From: Styela clava
Taxonomy: Eukaryota > Chordata > Ascidiacea > Stolidobranchia > Styelidae
Length of the DNA: 64,000 bases
NCBI RefSeq assembly: GCF_964204865.1
Contig: NC_135254.1
Location: 18,915,001 to 18,979,000 of the forward strand
Direction of reading: 5' to 3'
Shown here: piece by piece, positions 53,431-64,000 of the stretch
Layout: each line of letters opens with the position of its first letter
How positions within the stretch are numbered: position 1 is the stretch's first letter
Made by a program: the position numbers and the translations under genes
The notes under the pieces: model-generated
What the model saw: the letters and a program-made list of their open reading frames with translations, nothing else
What the model was told of the DNA's origin: nothing
The model's database searches: none

Positions 53431-56400
53431 CAGTCGAATATACGACGAAGAGAGCTTTGATCAATGTGTAGTAGATCGGCATTATGAAAGTGTTGCAGAG
53501 TAACAGTTTTAAACAAGAAATATGCTGTCATTCTGTCGTATAAATAATGTCACATAGGATGCGATTTTATGTGAGGAAGAGCAAAGAAATAGTACTGTGA
53601 CTCTCGCCTTGAGAAAAGCATTCGCTATATTTCAAACGGTTTTTGAGGAGAGTGTTTTCTAGTTCTTACATCAAATGAAAAGAGAGACTTGAAAGACGTG
53701 GCATTTTCATTATACCATAAACAGGATATAAATTGAGACAGGAATAAGTATTTAATATGAAAATCCGTTCTATTGTTGTAGCCGAAACATGCCTTCTGGT
53801 GGACAAAACCGACTTAAGTTCGACAAGTAAATTCCTATCACACAACCTGTCAACGCTGTACCAAAGCTAATTAGCTAATTTCGTAGATATGAAGCCTAAG
53901 ACCTCAGAGCTTGACTTGCTATCCACCCTTACGTCGAGGTGGAATGGAAACAGGTGTTGTATATATTATCACAGAAGAATGATACGTCGCACTGTGGAAT
54001 ACGTTGAATTACATAACGGACTATAAATATATATTTCGATCGCTGAAATAATATTGCAAGTAAAATATACGCAATATATTGAATTTTTTAGGCTGTCACT
54101 CGCGTTAACTGTGAATCAATGTTTTAAAATTTAAATACCCCCTGTGTATTAATTACCATTCGAAACAAGATCCCCTGTGCAAAAAAGGAACGGAACCGGG
54201 ACAGATGCTGTTAACAATAACTCAATAGAGAAAAGGTATAGAAGCATCCGCCCGTTATTAAAATAATATTATGACAGGCCGCGATTGTTTCGATGCAATG
54301 CTTCCGACAATAAGGCGGGGTCTTCGTAATAATCATGCAGTTCCTTCCTTGTGGATTTATTATATGCGGAACAGAGCACAGCCTACTTAGTTAAAAAAAT
54401 TATAATTCCCACAGTACATGACGAGGTTCAAGCTGTTAGAAGGGTGTTAATTTACATAAAAACTGAACATCGTTCATACTGAAATAAATGAGATAACATG
54501 TTATTGAATTGAGTGAATATTTATAAAACGAAAAATTTCATATTATGCTTAGTAGTTAGTCAAAATGCTCACCTGCTATTGTTCACAAAGATGAGCAAAA
54601 CGAAAAGACATTAGAGTTGATGCAAAATTTAGACACAAGGGCCAAGCGCGAAATTAGCTACGCATAACAATGAATTAACAGCGCTGATTTATTATCTGAG
54701 GTGATAATTGTTTTAAAATTAATTTAGCATCCTTCACAGTGGAATATGAATAGCCTAGGTGACCAATACAGCCTGGAATAATCTGATTTGTAGAATATTG
54801 GCGATAGAATAGAGTCTTATAATTGGCGTCATGCGAATATTAATTTCAAAAGGTCGCGGAAACATATTTACTTTCACTGTATAAGTAGAGAGCCTCATTC
54901 AATAATCATAAAAGCTTGTAAAAAGAAATATATGTAAATTTGAATTCAGATACTGTAAGATTGTGTACTGAATGCAACAATAGTCTTAGTGATTGATTTT
55001 CACATCAGCAATGATAAGATTACCCTAAAATTTGAATGATGTGACTGCTTAATACTGGCAAAGGTAAAGTTATTTTATCGCAATACTAAACAAATTATTG
55101 GTGATATACTTAATGCAAATGATGATGTGTCCCTCGGCAAATTGGGGGGAGGATTCAACCTGTTTCTGGCATTCTGTTTCTTCCCCTGTCCATGCATCCG
55201 ACAGGCTGAGCACACTCACTACGCGCGCTGCTAAAGCTCGCGTGTGTGCGCATGAATGATTGAAGACGAGCCTCAGTTGCATTTGACGTCATATCCTGGG
55301 CATCCCGGGTGTTAACGCGTGCATCGTTTAATATCAAAATATTAAAACAAACACATGATGAACAGGCGTAGAATAGCAAGCTTGTCGTTTTGAATAATAT
55401 CAAAGGTTTATACAGTTGAAAGAATGAAGTCGTTTCAGGATTCTAAAATATCCAATAAACAATGTCGGGGGATAGTTGATGTGCCTTGGGCTAAATGAAT
55501 GATCCAGGCTCAGCTGAAAACTAAGTATGTTTCCTTACTGGAAGAGCGTGTACCATTTTGCGCTTGTTAGGATATTCCTCAAATTGGTCGTTTCTTTTAA
55601 ATTCTCCTTTTGTATACGGAAGCAAGTACGCGCAAGACAAGCAGTGCGCAATGTTATTCCGATGTGTTGTGCTGTATGGTTACAATTTTTATGTGTTAGG
55701 TGATCCAGTCCATGTTATGTGCGCGTATTTGCTATTCAAAATAACTGATATTAGAAGTAAAATTTATCAGTTTGACCTTCGATGAGGGTTATTGAGTTTG
55801 TTTTGACAACTTTATACTGCTATGTGCGGCATCAGCGGGTACAGCTGTAATTACCAAAAACGTATTTTTAATTTTAAAATATCATATCTAAAACGTTAAC
55901 CGAAATCATTGTATATTTTTTACTGAAACAGTCCAGTTTTAACGTTTAGTGTACATAAATTTCCAATACCATCTACGAGTCTACGCGCTAGCCAATGAAT
56001 CAATTCGACAAAACATGTTGTACAGATAGCGTGTTTCCCGATCATTAATGTATGTTTCCTGATTTATCTGTCTTAAATAATCTAGCATATCAGATGACTG
56101 TCATATGGCGGGGGTAGGGTTGCAGCAACAAATGACAAAAATCGATTGGCCAAATCAGAATGTATGTTTCGCTGTTATAATTGATGCCTAAATTTTGGCT
56201 TAAGCAAGACAGAATCGTTCAGATAATAGGTAGTTCATCCATCAGAATGTCTTCATTTATAATTCGATTCTTACGTTAAAATTGAATTTATTCCACTTCG
56301 CCAAAAACAGGAGATATTCAAAAATAAATTTTATCTTGAACATATCGTTGTGCGCTGATGAATCTATTTGTTCTTTTCGCGTTGGTTTAGGTATAGAGCA

Positions 56401-58670
56401 CTAGTGAAAGTATATGCTCGTCAGAGTAGCGAGAACAAATAACAAATAGAAGACAAAATTCACTTGGAAGGTTTCACAATTATTATGTAGTACTGGCTAC
56501 CATTTGTACGAGTATGGATTATTCGTTTCATCCGAGGACTCAATCTGTGCCAGCAATTCGTGGTGAATTTGTTGTAGAGGTTTGACTGGAACAATTCAGT
56601 GATAGCATGAATTTGGCAGTTATCTATATGTATTCGAAAATCCGAAAACAAGTTGTTGTGCCTTTTCTGATTAGGCTACAGCACACCCTGTTATACACAG
56701 AACGCATCTCGACAAAAGAGGAATATATTATGAACAATTACAGGCGAGATATTGATCAGCCGCCATTTTGTCAGCCGCACCTGGCTTAGTGATATACAGA
56801 GGGGAGATTATTGACAAAAATGGTAATATGTAAGGATATATGGCAGACAGCTAGTAACTGCACTAAATAAAACCCACTGATTGCGATGGCAGCGATAAAT
56901 AATGAAGCGGTAATAAATTATGGACACGAACCCTCTCTGTCGAGGAAGACGAGTAATTGGTACCGGATACTCTTGTATCATCACAGTGCAATGCATGTAA
57001 TGTATTGCATGATTTGCAATTGTCTGTGATCTGCGAGAAGAATATTTTAGCAGCTATTTCCTAAATCAAACGTTCGGAAGTCTGTCTGTATTTTGAGTGT
57101 ATGTTATGTGATACAAGTTTGTATTCTGATTTCACTACCGGCAGTTTTGTTGCGAAGGGTTACACAATTCTGTTAAAACATTCTGATTTTCACCGGGGAA
57201 AATATTAACGTGACAAGAGTTCAGATAAAAATTAGAAGGCTGAGACATGTCTACACATTTTCTTCGCAGTTTTTGTGTATTTTTCAAATATGTAGCCGTG
57301 ATAGGCGATTGATTTGGTTGTTGTTTATATTTAGGTATGTCACTGCATAATGAAATAGACAATATCCCAAAGTATATATAGTTTTTATTATTTATCAGGC
57401 TCATGTAAGTTGACCTGTTATTAAAATCGCAATTGAATTTTTGCGCGATGCAGACCAAAAATCGACTTCGATTACACCTGGGAACCAATAACCAAGCTAA
57501 CGAAGTCGATGACTGTTTCATTTTTTTCGATTTCGCCATCATGGATTATCATAAAGCCGCCGGCCTCACTAATAATGCAAACATCTGGCAATACGATTGT
57601 TTTTAGCACATATGTCGGAGAGATGAAATTCTATTTTGCCTCTCTCCCTTCGCCACAAAATTAACGTTACGTTCCCCGTTGGCCCTTATTGATAAATCGA
57701 TTTCATCCTAGTACACGTGCACCGTCTGACTCAAATATATATATACTGATATACTACTGATTGATATACTGATACCTAAAGTTCAAGCTTTTCCCCCAGT
57801 TTATATTTGTTATTGTAAGTACTCAGGCTAGCTTTCGCAACTACTCGACAAGTATAATATGTCAGGCATAAAAAATATTAGTGAGATTTTTGTTGCAATT
57901 CAGACTAATTTTGTTGCCCGCATTTTAACTGAATATATCAAAATTTATATCATTTTATTGAAGGATTTAAAACTGAAGGAAAGGATCCATAAGATGAGGA
58001 AATGTGTGGCGATAGCTTGCCAGGAGATTATAATATATATATATGTACTCACAATAAGTGACAGTGGGAGGCATAAGTATACAGAATGTTAAGAAATTAG
58101 TTGTTCATCAGTCATTATTATTTGCATGATGAGTCCCTCGTATATATATTATAGTGCCATGAAGTAATGACTAATCATTATCTAGGAAAGTGACTGCAAT
58201 ATGCAAGTAACTTCAGTGTGGACCTAATATAGTATAGTGCAAGATATATTTAGCAAGCGGACCACGTTGCATGTAAAAAATGCAATAATGGTGAAATAAA
58301 ACCTGGCTTGAAGGTGTGTCATTTATTATATACATTTGTATACACGTTAGTACCTGGGAAATCCGCATACTCAACGGTATGCATTTTCCGTTATTGTAAC
58401 TCGGAAATACTAGCATATATAAATATTACTGTATATAAATTGGTTCATATTTAGATATATTAGTGCATTTATTTGATTTTATTCTCTCGGGATTTCGGCT
58501 ACCATTTAAAGAAGTTTTTGCAAAGAAGATTTTTTTCAACACACAAATGCAAAGAAGATCACAGTCTCAAATCACATTAACCTTATATTTATATATATTC
58601 TTACAGAAAAAATAGCTAGCAATACCATCGGCTCAGCTTTATAAACAAGATAATAGTTATCTATAATGCT
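53431..58670. other. 5.2 kb without a recognisable gene
   Basis: No supported exon on either strand. The 135-codon minus frame at 57135-57542 has no recognisable motif. A palindromic CRE-type TGACGTCA lies at 55284-55291, close to a CG-rich patch at 55215-55325. The interval is upstream of FAM78. Confidence 0.45.
55284..55291. promoter_or_regulatory. CRE-like palindrome TGACGTCA
   Basis: A perfect 8 bp cAMP-response-element consensus sits in a CG-rich patch (ACGCGCGCTGCTAAAGCTCG upstream, GTTAACGCGTGCATCG downstream). Such a site could mark a promoter, but an 8-mer can occur by chance. Confidence 0.25.
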
Positions 58671-58675
58671 TGCAG

Positions 58676-58716
58676 TGGCGCTCGTTTCAACAGCGAAGCA
58701 AACTAAAAGAGCGCCA
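58676..58716. repeat. 8 bp perfect stem ahead of the FAM78 gene
   Basis: TGGCGCTC at 58676-58683 and GAGCGCCA at 58709-58716 are exact complements with a 25-base loop. The stem lies about 70 bases before the candidate start at 58786. Significance is unknown. Confidence 0.4.
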
Positions 58717-58785
58717 GCTCCAAACGCCACACAAAGTTCCTGTTGCGCTGCCTTTTTCGGCCAGCTCCTGCTAATGTTTGACTAG

Positions 58786-61572
58786 ATGATTATAGAGGCA
58801 GCGCCTCGTCTGGTGGTCGAACCATTGGAGAGCTATCCATCACCTCCACACAGATTGAAATTTGAAAAAACCCAAATAACTCGTGACAACAGAGAACAAA
58901 GTAAGCCCTACCAAAAACTATTTGCAACTAGAAATAACTGCAGATCTACGATTTCCGGCAACAGTGAAGACTTATTAAATTGTGACAGAGGGAACAAATC
59001 ACGAAAGTGTTCGCACAGGACACATCCTTACGACTGCTCGGCTCAAGGGAAGCGCGCACATATCAAGTGGAATTATTTTTTGAATAATCTTCCTTTTCAT
59101 GATAAGTGTCCTTTGTTATTGCCTGATTTCCGGATTCAGAAATCTTTGTATCGTCTTTCCACCTCCAACAAGAGAAAAGTACCAAGGAGTAAGACGCTTG
59201 ATAGACAATTTACGCCAATTTTTACAGGTATGACGATATTTTCATGATGTTTCGTTTGTTTGTCACTTTTCACAATATGAATGACTTTGCTGCTGGCTCT
59301 CCTAAATTTCTGCTTTATTTTTCGTACTTTATGAAATGTATAACTGTAGGATGTAAGTAAATAATATAATCCATATAGAAATCTTAATCAAATTACTGAT
59401 GTACCCTTAGAGTTCTTTTTTATCGAGGTTCAAAGCTTTGATTGCACTTCGAACTGACAAATTTGGTTATTTAATTGTAATTGCTGATAATACTAAATGT
59501 ATTTATTGCATTTTAACTGTACCAATATAAAACCGAATTAATCAGCAGAGTTATTTTTTTTTCCAGCGAATGCAAATGAAAATAATGACAACTCTCCAAG
59601 TGCAACGTATTGCTGCAACCAGTTGACTGAGTCACAAACTGTAGACGCTATTTGTGATGCCGAAATAGAAGATTTAACTACAGAACACACGACAACATAT
59701 TCAACTGAAGAAACAACCTTTGTACGCCAAAGACGAACAAGTTTAAATACGAACCCTCTGTCTTCAATCACCACGCGAACGAATCCACACGATCCTCTTT
59801 CGCTATCCCAATCAGACGATTTAAACCTTAGGTATTCATCGACTAGTGGAATAAAAGAAGCAAGGCGAGATAAATCCGAAAACTTTTATCAATTTATTCG
59901 TCAAAATATTTCATCTTCTCCAGGCTTATCTTCCAACGATAAGTTACCTGGAAAATACAACACGGCGGTCGAGAGAGAAACTTCCTCGATTGAAAGACTG
60001 GTCGACTTTTTTGAGTCGAATTCATCAAACAGAATTTTTCGTCCCAGAATACCATCAGACCAAAGACAAAACAAAGAATCTTATTTGAATTTTACAAAGA
60101 CACACTCGTCAAACCAACGAGAACCAAGAGAATCGCCCAATTTTCCTCATCTTTTCCGCAACAGTTGGGATTATTTTATAAAAAACTCAACTGACTATCA
60201 ACAGTCAAGCGTCCCGGTTGGTGGAATATACAATAACAACGGAAACGCAGCTAGTGCACCACCAGAATCAAAGTTCATTTGGCCTGGTATTCAGTACGGT
60301 AGTGATAATTTTTCCTCAGCTGGACAACACGAAAGCATACGTAAAACGACTTCATCATCTCCGGTATTCTTTCCATCAAATCGTATACGTTGCGGTTCCT
60401 CATTAGCCCGCGTTTCCCCAGACGTTGAGCTAATAGACCTTGAATCCACGCGCTTCCCAGTGTGGCATTCAGTACACATAGCATTTGATAAACGTCAACT
60501 CAGTAAGGAATTAAGTTCCAATAGCCTAATAGACCTTCAATCCAGTTCAAATCAAACTGTTTATGATCCTAATAAGTGGCTGAGACACAAACGCTATAAT
60601 TCGGGATCTAAAAAGGCTACACGTTCTCAGGACGGAAACTGTTTTACGGAGGGCTTCAACCGGATTGATAAGGTAAGATATTGTCATAGAACTCAATAAT
60701 GACCTTCGTTTTGCAATTGGGATTCGAATCGTGAATAAATTCGAGTCCTTACATATACATGTGTACTGCATGGTGTACTATTGGTGCCTATTAGTTATAC
60801 TTTATCGGAGCGATCCCAAACTTATGACGCCCATCATCAATGATGATTATAGCCGTTGCATCACACTTGCGGAAATACGTAATCCACGCTCCACGCGTTA
60901 TAGCTAACGTTCAGTTATTGTTAGTTGGAAGCCTACAGAGTATTTATACGATACTGTTAAAGCGGCTCGCCTATCTCAGTAATGCAGAATATTTCAAGCA
61001 ATAATGTGCTGGCGGTTAATTTAAACTATGTTAACTTTTTTGCATTGCCAGGTAAAAGAAGGCTTTGAGAGCAATTTTTGTCGGATAAGATCACAGGAGG
61101 GCAAGCCATTTCGGTTATCTGAAAACAACCATCATAACTCTCAAACAGACTGGCATAGTTTTGATCGCGTAGAGAAATCCTATCCAGACAGAATACAAGA
61201 ACCCAATTTTCCTTTCAACAATTTCAACCTACATCAAACGTTACTGAATCCTTGTTTAAGCAAAAGCAGCGTTTTCCTTCAAACTGACTCTAACGAAATG
61301 GGTTGTATACAGAGTATTGCAAAAGCGAAAGTTAGTCCAGATAGATGTCACTATCATGGTGTTATTGTGGAAGACATTCAAGCAGCCATTGACAGAACCC
61401 CAACCGAGATAGAGGAGAAATCGCCCATTGTGCTACGATATCGTACTCCGTACTTCAGGGCGAGTGCACATGTCATTGTACCCCCTATACCACGAAAGGA
61501 AACTTGGACAGTAGGATGGATACAGGCTTGTGATGCTATGAAATTCATCAACCAATATGGAAATTTAGGAAA
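58786..61572 (+). CDS. FAM78: FAM78-family protein with long N-terminal extension, 3' part outside window
   Basis: Exons 58786-59227, 59567-60672 and 61052-61572 join at GT-AG sites with matching phases (1, then 0). The third ends at GGAAA|GTAAGT in phase 2, and no later exon is visible, so the gene runs past 64000. From residue 599 the protein reads MGCIQSIAKAKV, then RYRTPYFRASAHVIVPPIPR, KETWTVGWIQAC and FINQYGNLGK. This matches the start of vertebrate FAM78A/B, including the MGC myristoylation-type start and a boundary near NQYG. The family's function is unknown. Residues 1-598 are a Ser/Asn/Thr-rich, probably disordered extension with no domain I recognise, absent from the vertebrate proteins as I know them. 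The first ATG follows TTTGACTAG, which is both an in-frame stop and a possible acceptor. The extension may instead be isoform-specific, with translation also starting at 61298. Confidence 0.85.
61298..61572 (+). other. Conserved FAM78 N-terminal domain, internal ATG
   Basis: ATGGGTTGTATACAGAGTAT encodes MGCIQS, the expected N-terminus of FAM78 proteins, where Gly2 would be the acceptor for N-myristoylation. In the long reading frame this Met is internal, so myristoylation would need a separate transcript or start. Confidence 0.75.
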
Positions 61573-63090
61573 GTAAGTAAAGTTTTTTTCTATCGAGTGA
61601 TGTGGCGAATACCTTCAGAACATCTACCATATATAAATAACAGATAGGATTTACATATTTATCCCGGGGGAAAGGAAAACCGTTAATACGGCTCAATCAC
61701 ATGGTGATACAACGGCCGGTTACCGGTCCATGTAGGCTATGGGATTAGTTAGCCAGGTATATACCATATATACCAGTGCTTTCCTTTTCGGTAGTTGCGC
61801 GCTTTACGCTATAGGCATATATGCTAAACCCAATGTTCAGTCTTCATCCTATGAACATATCACTAGCCTGTAACGAATACCGTGTCCGGAAGAACCATTT
61901 CTATCAGTTTCTGACACTGATGGCATTCATATTGTTATGGTCTCTGAAAGTACCTCAATCAGGGTGCTGCTTTTCCTATTATCGGTAAAACCATGGGTAA
62001 ATGGAAAATATAAATCTGTAACTCTAGCGACTTGAATAAAAAGAAATCGCGAGATATTTTTAAAAGAAAAATATCGTCCACAAGGCAAGCTTTAAATGTT
62101 GCGTAAAAAACGCAAGTTCTTTGATGTGTTACGTTAACCTCGTTTTAACTTTACAATTATTGACCATAGTAATGCTACCAATGCTACGCATAGTCGATTG
62201 GTTTACTGTAAGTACTTTGCGTGAGGACTATTCTTAGAAAAACTTACAACGTCGGTCAAAATTTTGTAGAAGACAGATCAATTCAATTCCGTTTCTGAGA
62301 AATGGCTTGTTCTTATTTTAAACGCAGCCAGACGCAAATGTTATAAAACTCGCTTAGTTTTTGCCAACAAGTTATGTATGATTAATTTGCTAGCAACCTT
62401 TATACAAACAATATTCAAAAACTTATCTTAATATTTAAATTCTTTAAAAGAGTATCGTCAGCATTTAATACATAACTGTAAGATGCCAAATGACACAACG
62501 GTGTTGTCAACTCAGGAAGTAGTCTATAAGTTATGCACTTCTGAATTATATTCTTTGAATCAAAATTCTTTTGAATCAAAAAGTGCAACTAATGCGTAGA
62601 TATACTTACCTCAAAAAAAATTATTTATTGTGAATTCAATATTACATTAGTCTGCACTTTGTGTTTAGTTATTGCCCAGAGTTTCCACCTTTCACAATTT
62701 AAAAAAATTATATCAAAATATATCAAATTTGACTAGCATTCTCTGTATCAAAGGACTCAGTAACAGTCACGGTACAATATTGTAACACGCTATTATATAC
62801 GCGATGTATGTTGTAATGGGAAAATTTTTTTGATTTGTATAACAAGGACGAACAGGTAATGGAATAATTGAAAGTGTTTTTAAATCACCTCTGAAATACC
62901 ATGTTTATAGTTAAGGAAGTTTTTCAAAATTTTTTGAATAAGATATTAGGCATTAGCCAAAAGATATGTTGTTAGTGTAGTTTCCCTTGTATACTTTTTA
63001 AGTGGCGCTGAAACTTTAAACACAAAATGGTGGACGCAATATCAGTTTTTATACTACCAGGGGGACGAGAAGGAAGAAAAAATAATCAAA
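61573..63090. other. FAM78 intron, nothing recognised
   Basis: I looked for the next FAM78 exon (family sequence continues with a Trp-Glu-Leu-Pro block) and found none. No gene or clear repeat is seen. Confidence 0.5.
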
Positions 63091-63094
63091 TTTT

Positions 63095-63210
63095 GTTTGA
63101 GCTTGAACTTCTGTTTGAGTATGATTATACCCAAAAGTTTCAGAAACCTCGGACGCTTTGTACAAAAGGTATGTTCGTACTAGCATATTATGTTCCAAAT
63201 TACCTCACCT
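63095..63210 (+). repeat. Dispersed repeat family C, copy 2
   Basis: Contains GAGCTTGAACTTCTGTTTGA, GTATGATTATACCCAAAAGT, TTCAGAAACC, CGCTTTGTACAAAAGGTATG and ATTATGTTCCAAATTACC. It aligns with the reverse complement of 63283-63400 and with 24555-24685. Confidence 0.75.
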
Positions 63211-63282
63211 CTTGGCATTAAAGACATTGGCATTGACATTTTGCACAACGGATGCAAGTCTGTCTCCAACACCGAGGAGGGC

Positions 63283-63400
63283 CTTTGGAACATATTCGAG
63301 AGAGAACATAACTTTTGTGTAAAACCTATTGGATTTCTGAAACTTCAGGGTATACTCATACACAAGCAGAAGTTCAAGTGTAGACGAACTTGAATAATTT
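63283..63400 (-). repeat. Dispersed repeat family C, copy 3 (inverted)
   Basis: The minus strand reads ACACTTGAACTTCTGCTTGT, GTATGAGTATACCCTGAAGT, TTCAGAAATCC, TTTTACACAAAAGTTATG and GAATATGTTCCAAAGGCC. With 63095-63210 it forms an inverted repeat around a 70 bp spacer. Frames on opposite strands give similar peptides only because of this symmetry. Confidence 0.75.
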
Positions 63401-64000
63401 ACTCCATTTTCGTTCAAATTCATGAGTTTATTGAGGGGACATCCTGTACATGTAGTTTGTTTACATATCTACATAAGCTACAGTACAAGGTCTTGCATTA
63501 CAAGCAACAAACGACAGACTGTCTGCACTTTTCCGTGTTTCTTTACTGCTGATTTAGTAAGCGGAGCAGCCTTTTATGTTAGGAAGACACTTATAAATAA
63601 TGCAAGACGCAATGAGTCTCTGGTAGAGCTAGTATATGGATTTAAAAGTTAAGCCACAAAAGCGTGACATTACGTTGAACGGCTATGCACCATAGTCACG
63701 AACTCCTGCTATTGGTAATTCTAAAAGCTATCTTTCAACTTTGACCAAAAGATGAAAAATGACTAAATAATCTTGTACAAAAAAAGAATTGAAGAGCAGG
63801 AAATTTCGTTTATAACAAACTTAAATTGTCTGCCCCATAACTTCACATGATAAGACATATACGGTTAACCATATAAACAAACAGCCTATTTTGACTTTGC
63901 TTTTATATTTGGTAAGTCAAAATTTTCATCGTAGTCAAAATTTCAAATATATATACAGATATGAATGCGCTGCTGAATTAAACGCACCAACGTGACACTA
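63401..64000. other. Right edge, presumed FAM78 intron
   Basis: No exon, RNA gene or repeat is recognised. The frame at 63422-63652 has no known motif. Confidence 0.45.

Noticed and set aside
57135..57542. 135-codon minus-strand frame
   Set aside because: No motif, no splice context and composition like the surrounding non-coding DNA.
63027..63423. Similar peptides on opposite strands, suggesting a duplicated gene
   Set aside because: The similarity comes from a DNA inverted repeat that also occurs in an RXR intron; no coding constraint is apparent.

Overview
The window is animal nuclear DNA. Genes are split by GT-AG introns of tens of bases to several kilobases, intergenic and intronic DNA is strongly AT-rich, and many short non-autonomous transposons are present. 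The best-recognised proteins (CstF-50, ITPA, RXR, FAM78) and a splice acceptor a short distance before several start codons suggest an invertebrate chordate, most likely an ascidian tunicate with spliced-leader trans-splicing. That assignment is inference; nothing in the window proves the species.

Layout. 1-2070 is a satellite of about 190 bp units, interrupted by about 550 bp of unrelated sequence. 2890-5000 holds four copies of a dispersed repeat, two of which form a large palindrome. CSTF1 (6631-7923, +) is a complete single-exon gene. It is convergent with ITPA (8583-10752, -, five coding exons), whose third exon-to-exon gap carries a hAT-type MITE with a perfect target duplication. 10.7 kb without a recognisable gene follows, containing one Mutator-like MITE, and then the RXR nuclear receptor (21435-37822, +, nine coding exons, 553 aa). 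RXR introns are loaded with a tRNA-derived SINE family and hAT remnants, and intron 8 appears to use a GC donor. 37.8-44.8 kb is 3' UTR and non-coding DNA. A three-exon gene (44808-47593, +, 619 aa) encodes an unrecognised, leucine-rich-repeat-like protein, perhaps related to LRRC41-type proteins. A possible two-exon small gene follows (48371-49287). 49.3-58.7 kb is mostly non-coding, with another hAT MITE and a GC-richer segment at about 52.8-53.4 kb. The right edge carries the 5' part of a FAM78 gene (58786-61572, +). Its conserved MGC-start domain lies behind about 598 residues of Ser/Asn-rich extension, and the rest of the gene is outside the window.

The genes are not functionally linked: mRNA 3'-end processing, nucleotide-pool cleansing, nuclear hormone signalling and uncharacterised proteins. 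No operon, CRISPR or prokaryotic feature is present. The main new material is the transposon and repeat content, the GC-AG intron and C-terminal tail in RXR, and the long FAM78 extension. Exon borders were worked out by hand from reading frame, phase and splice sites, without transcripts.
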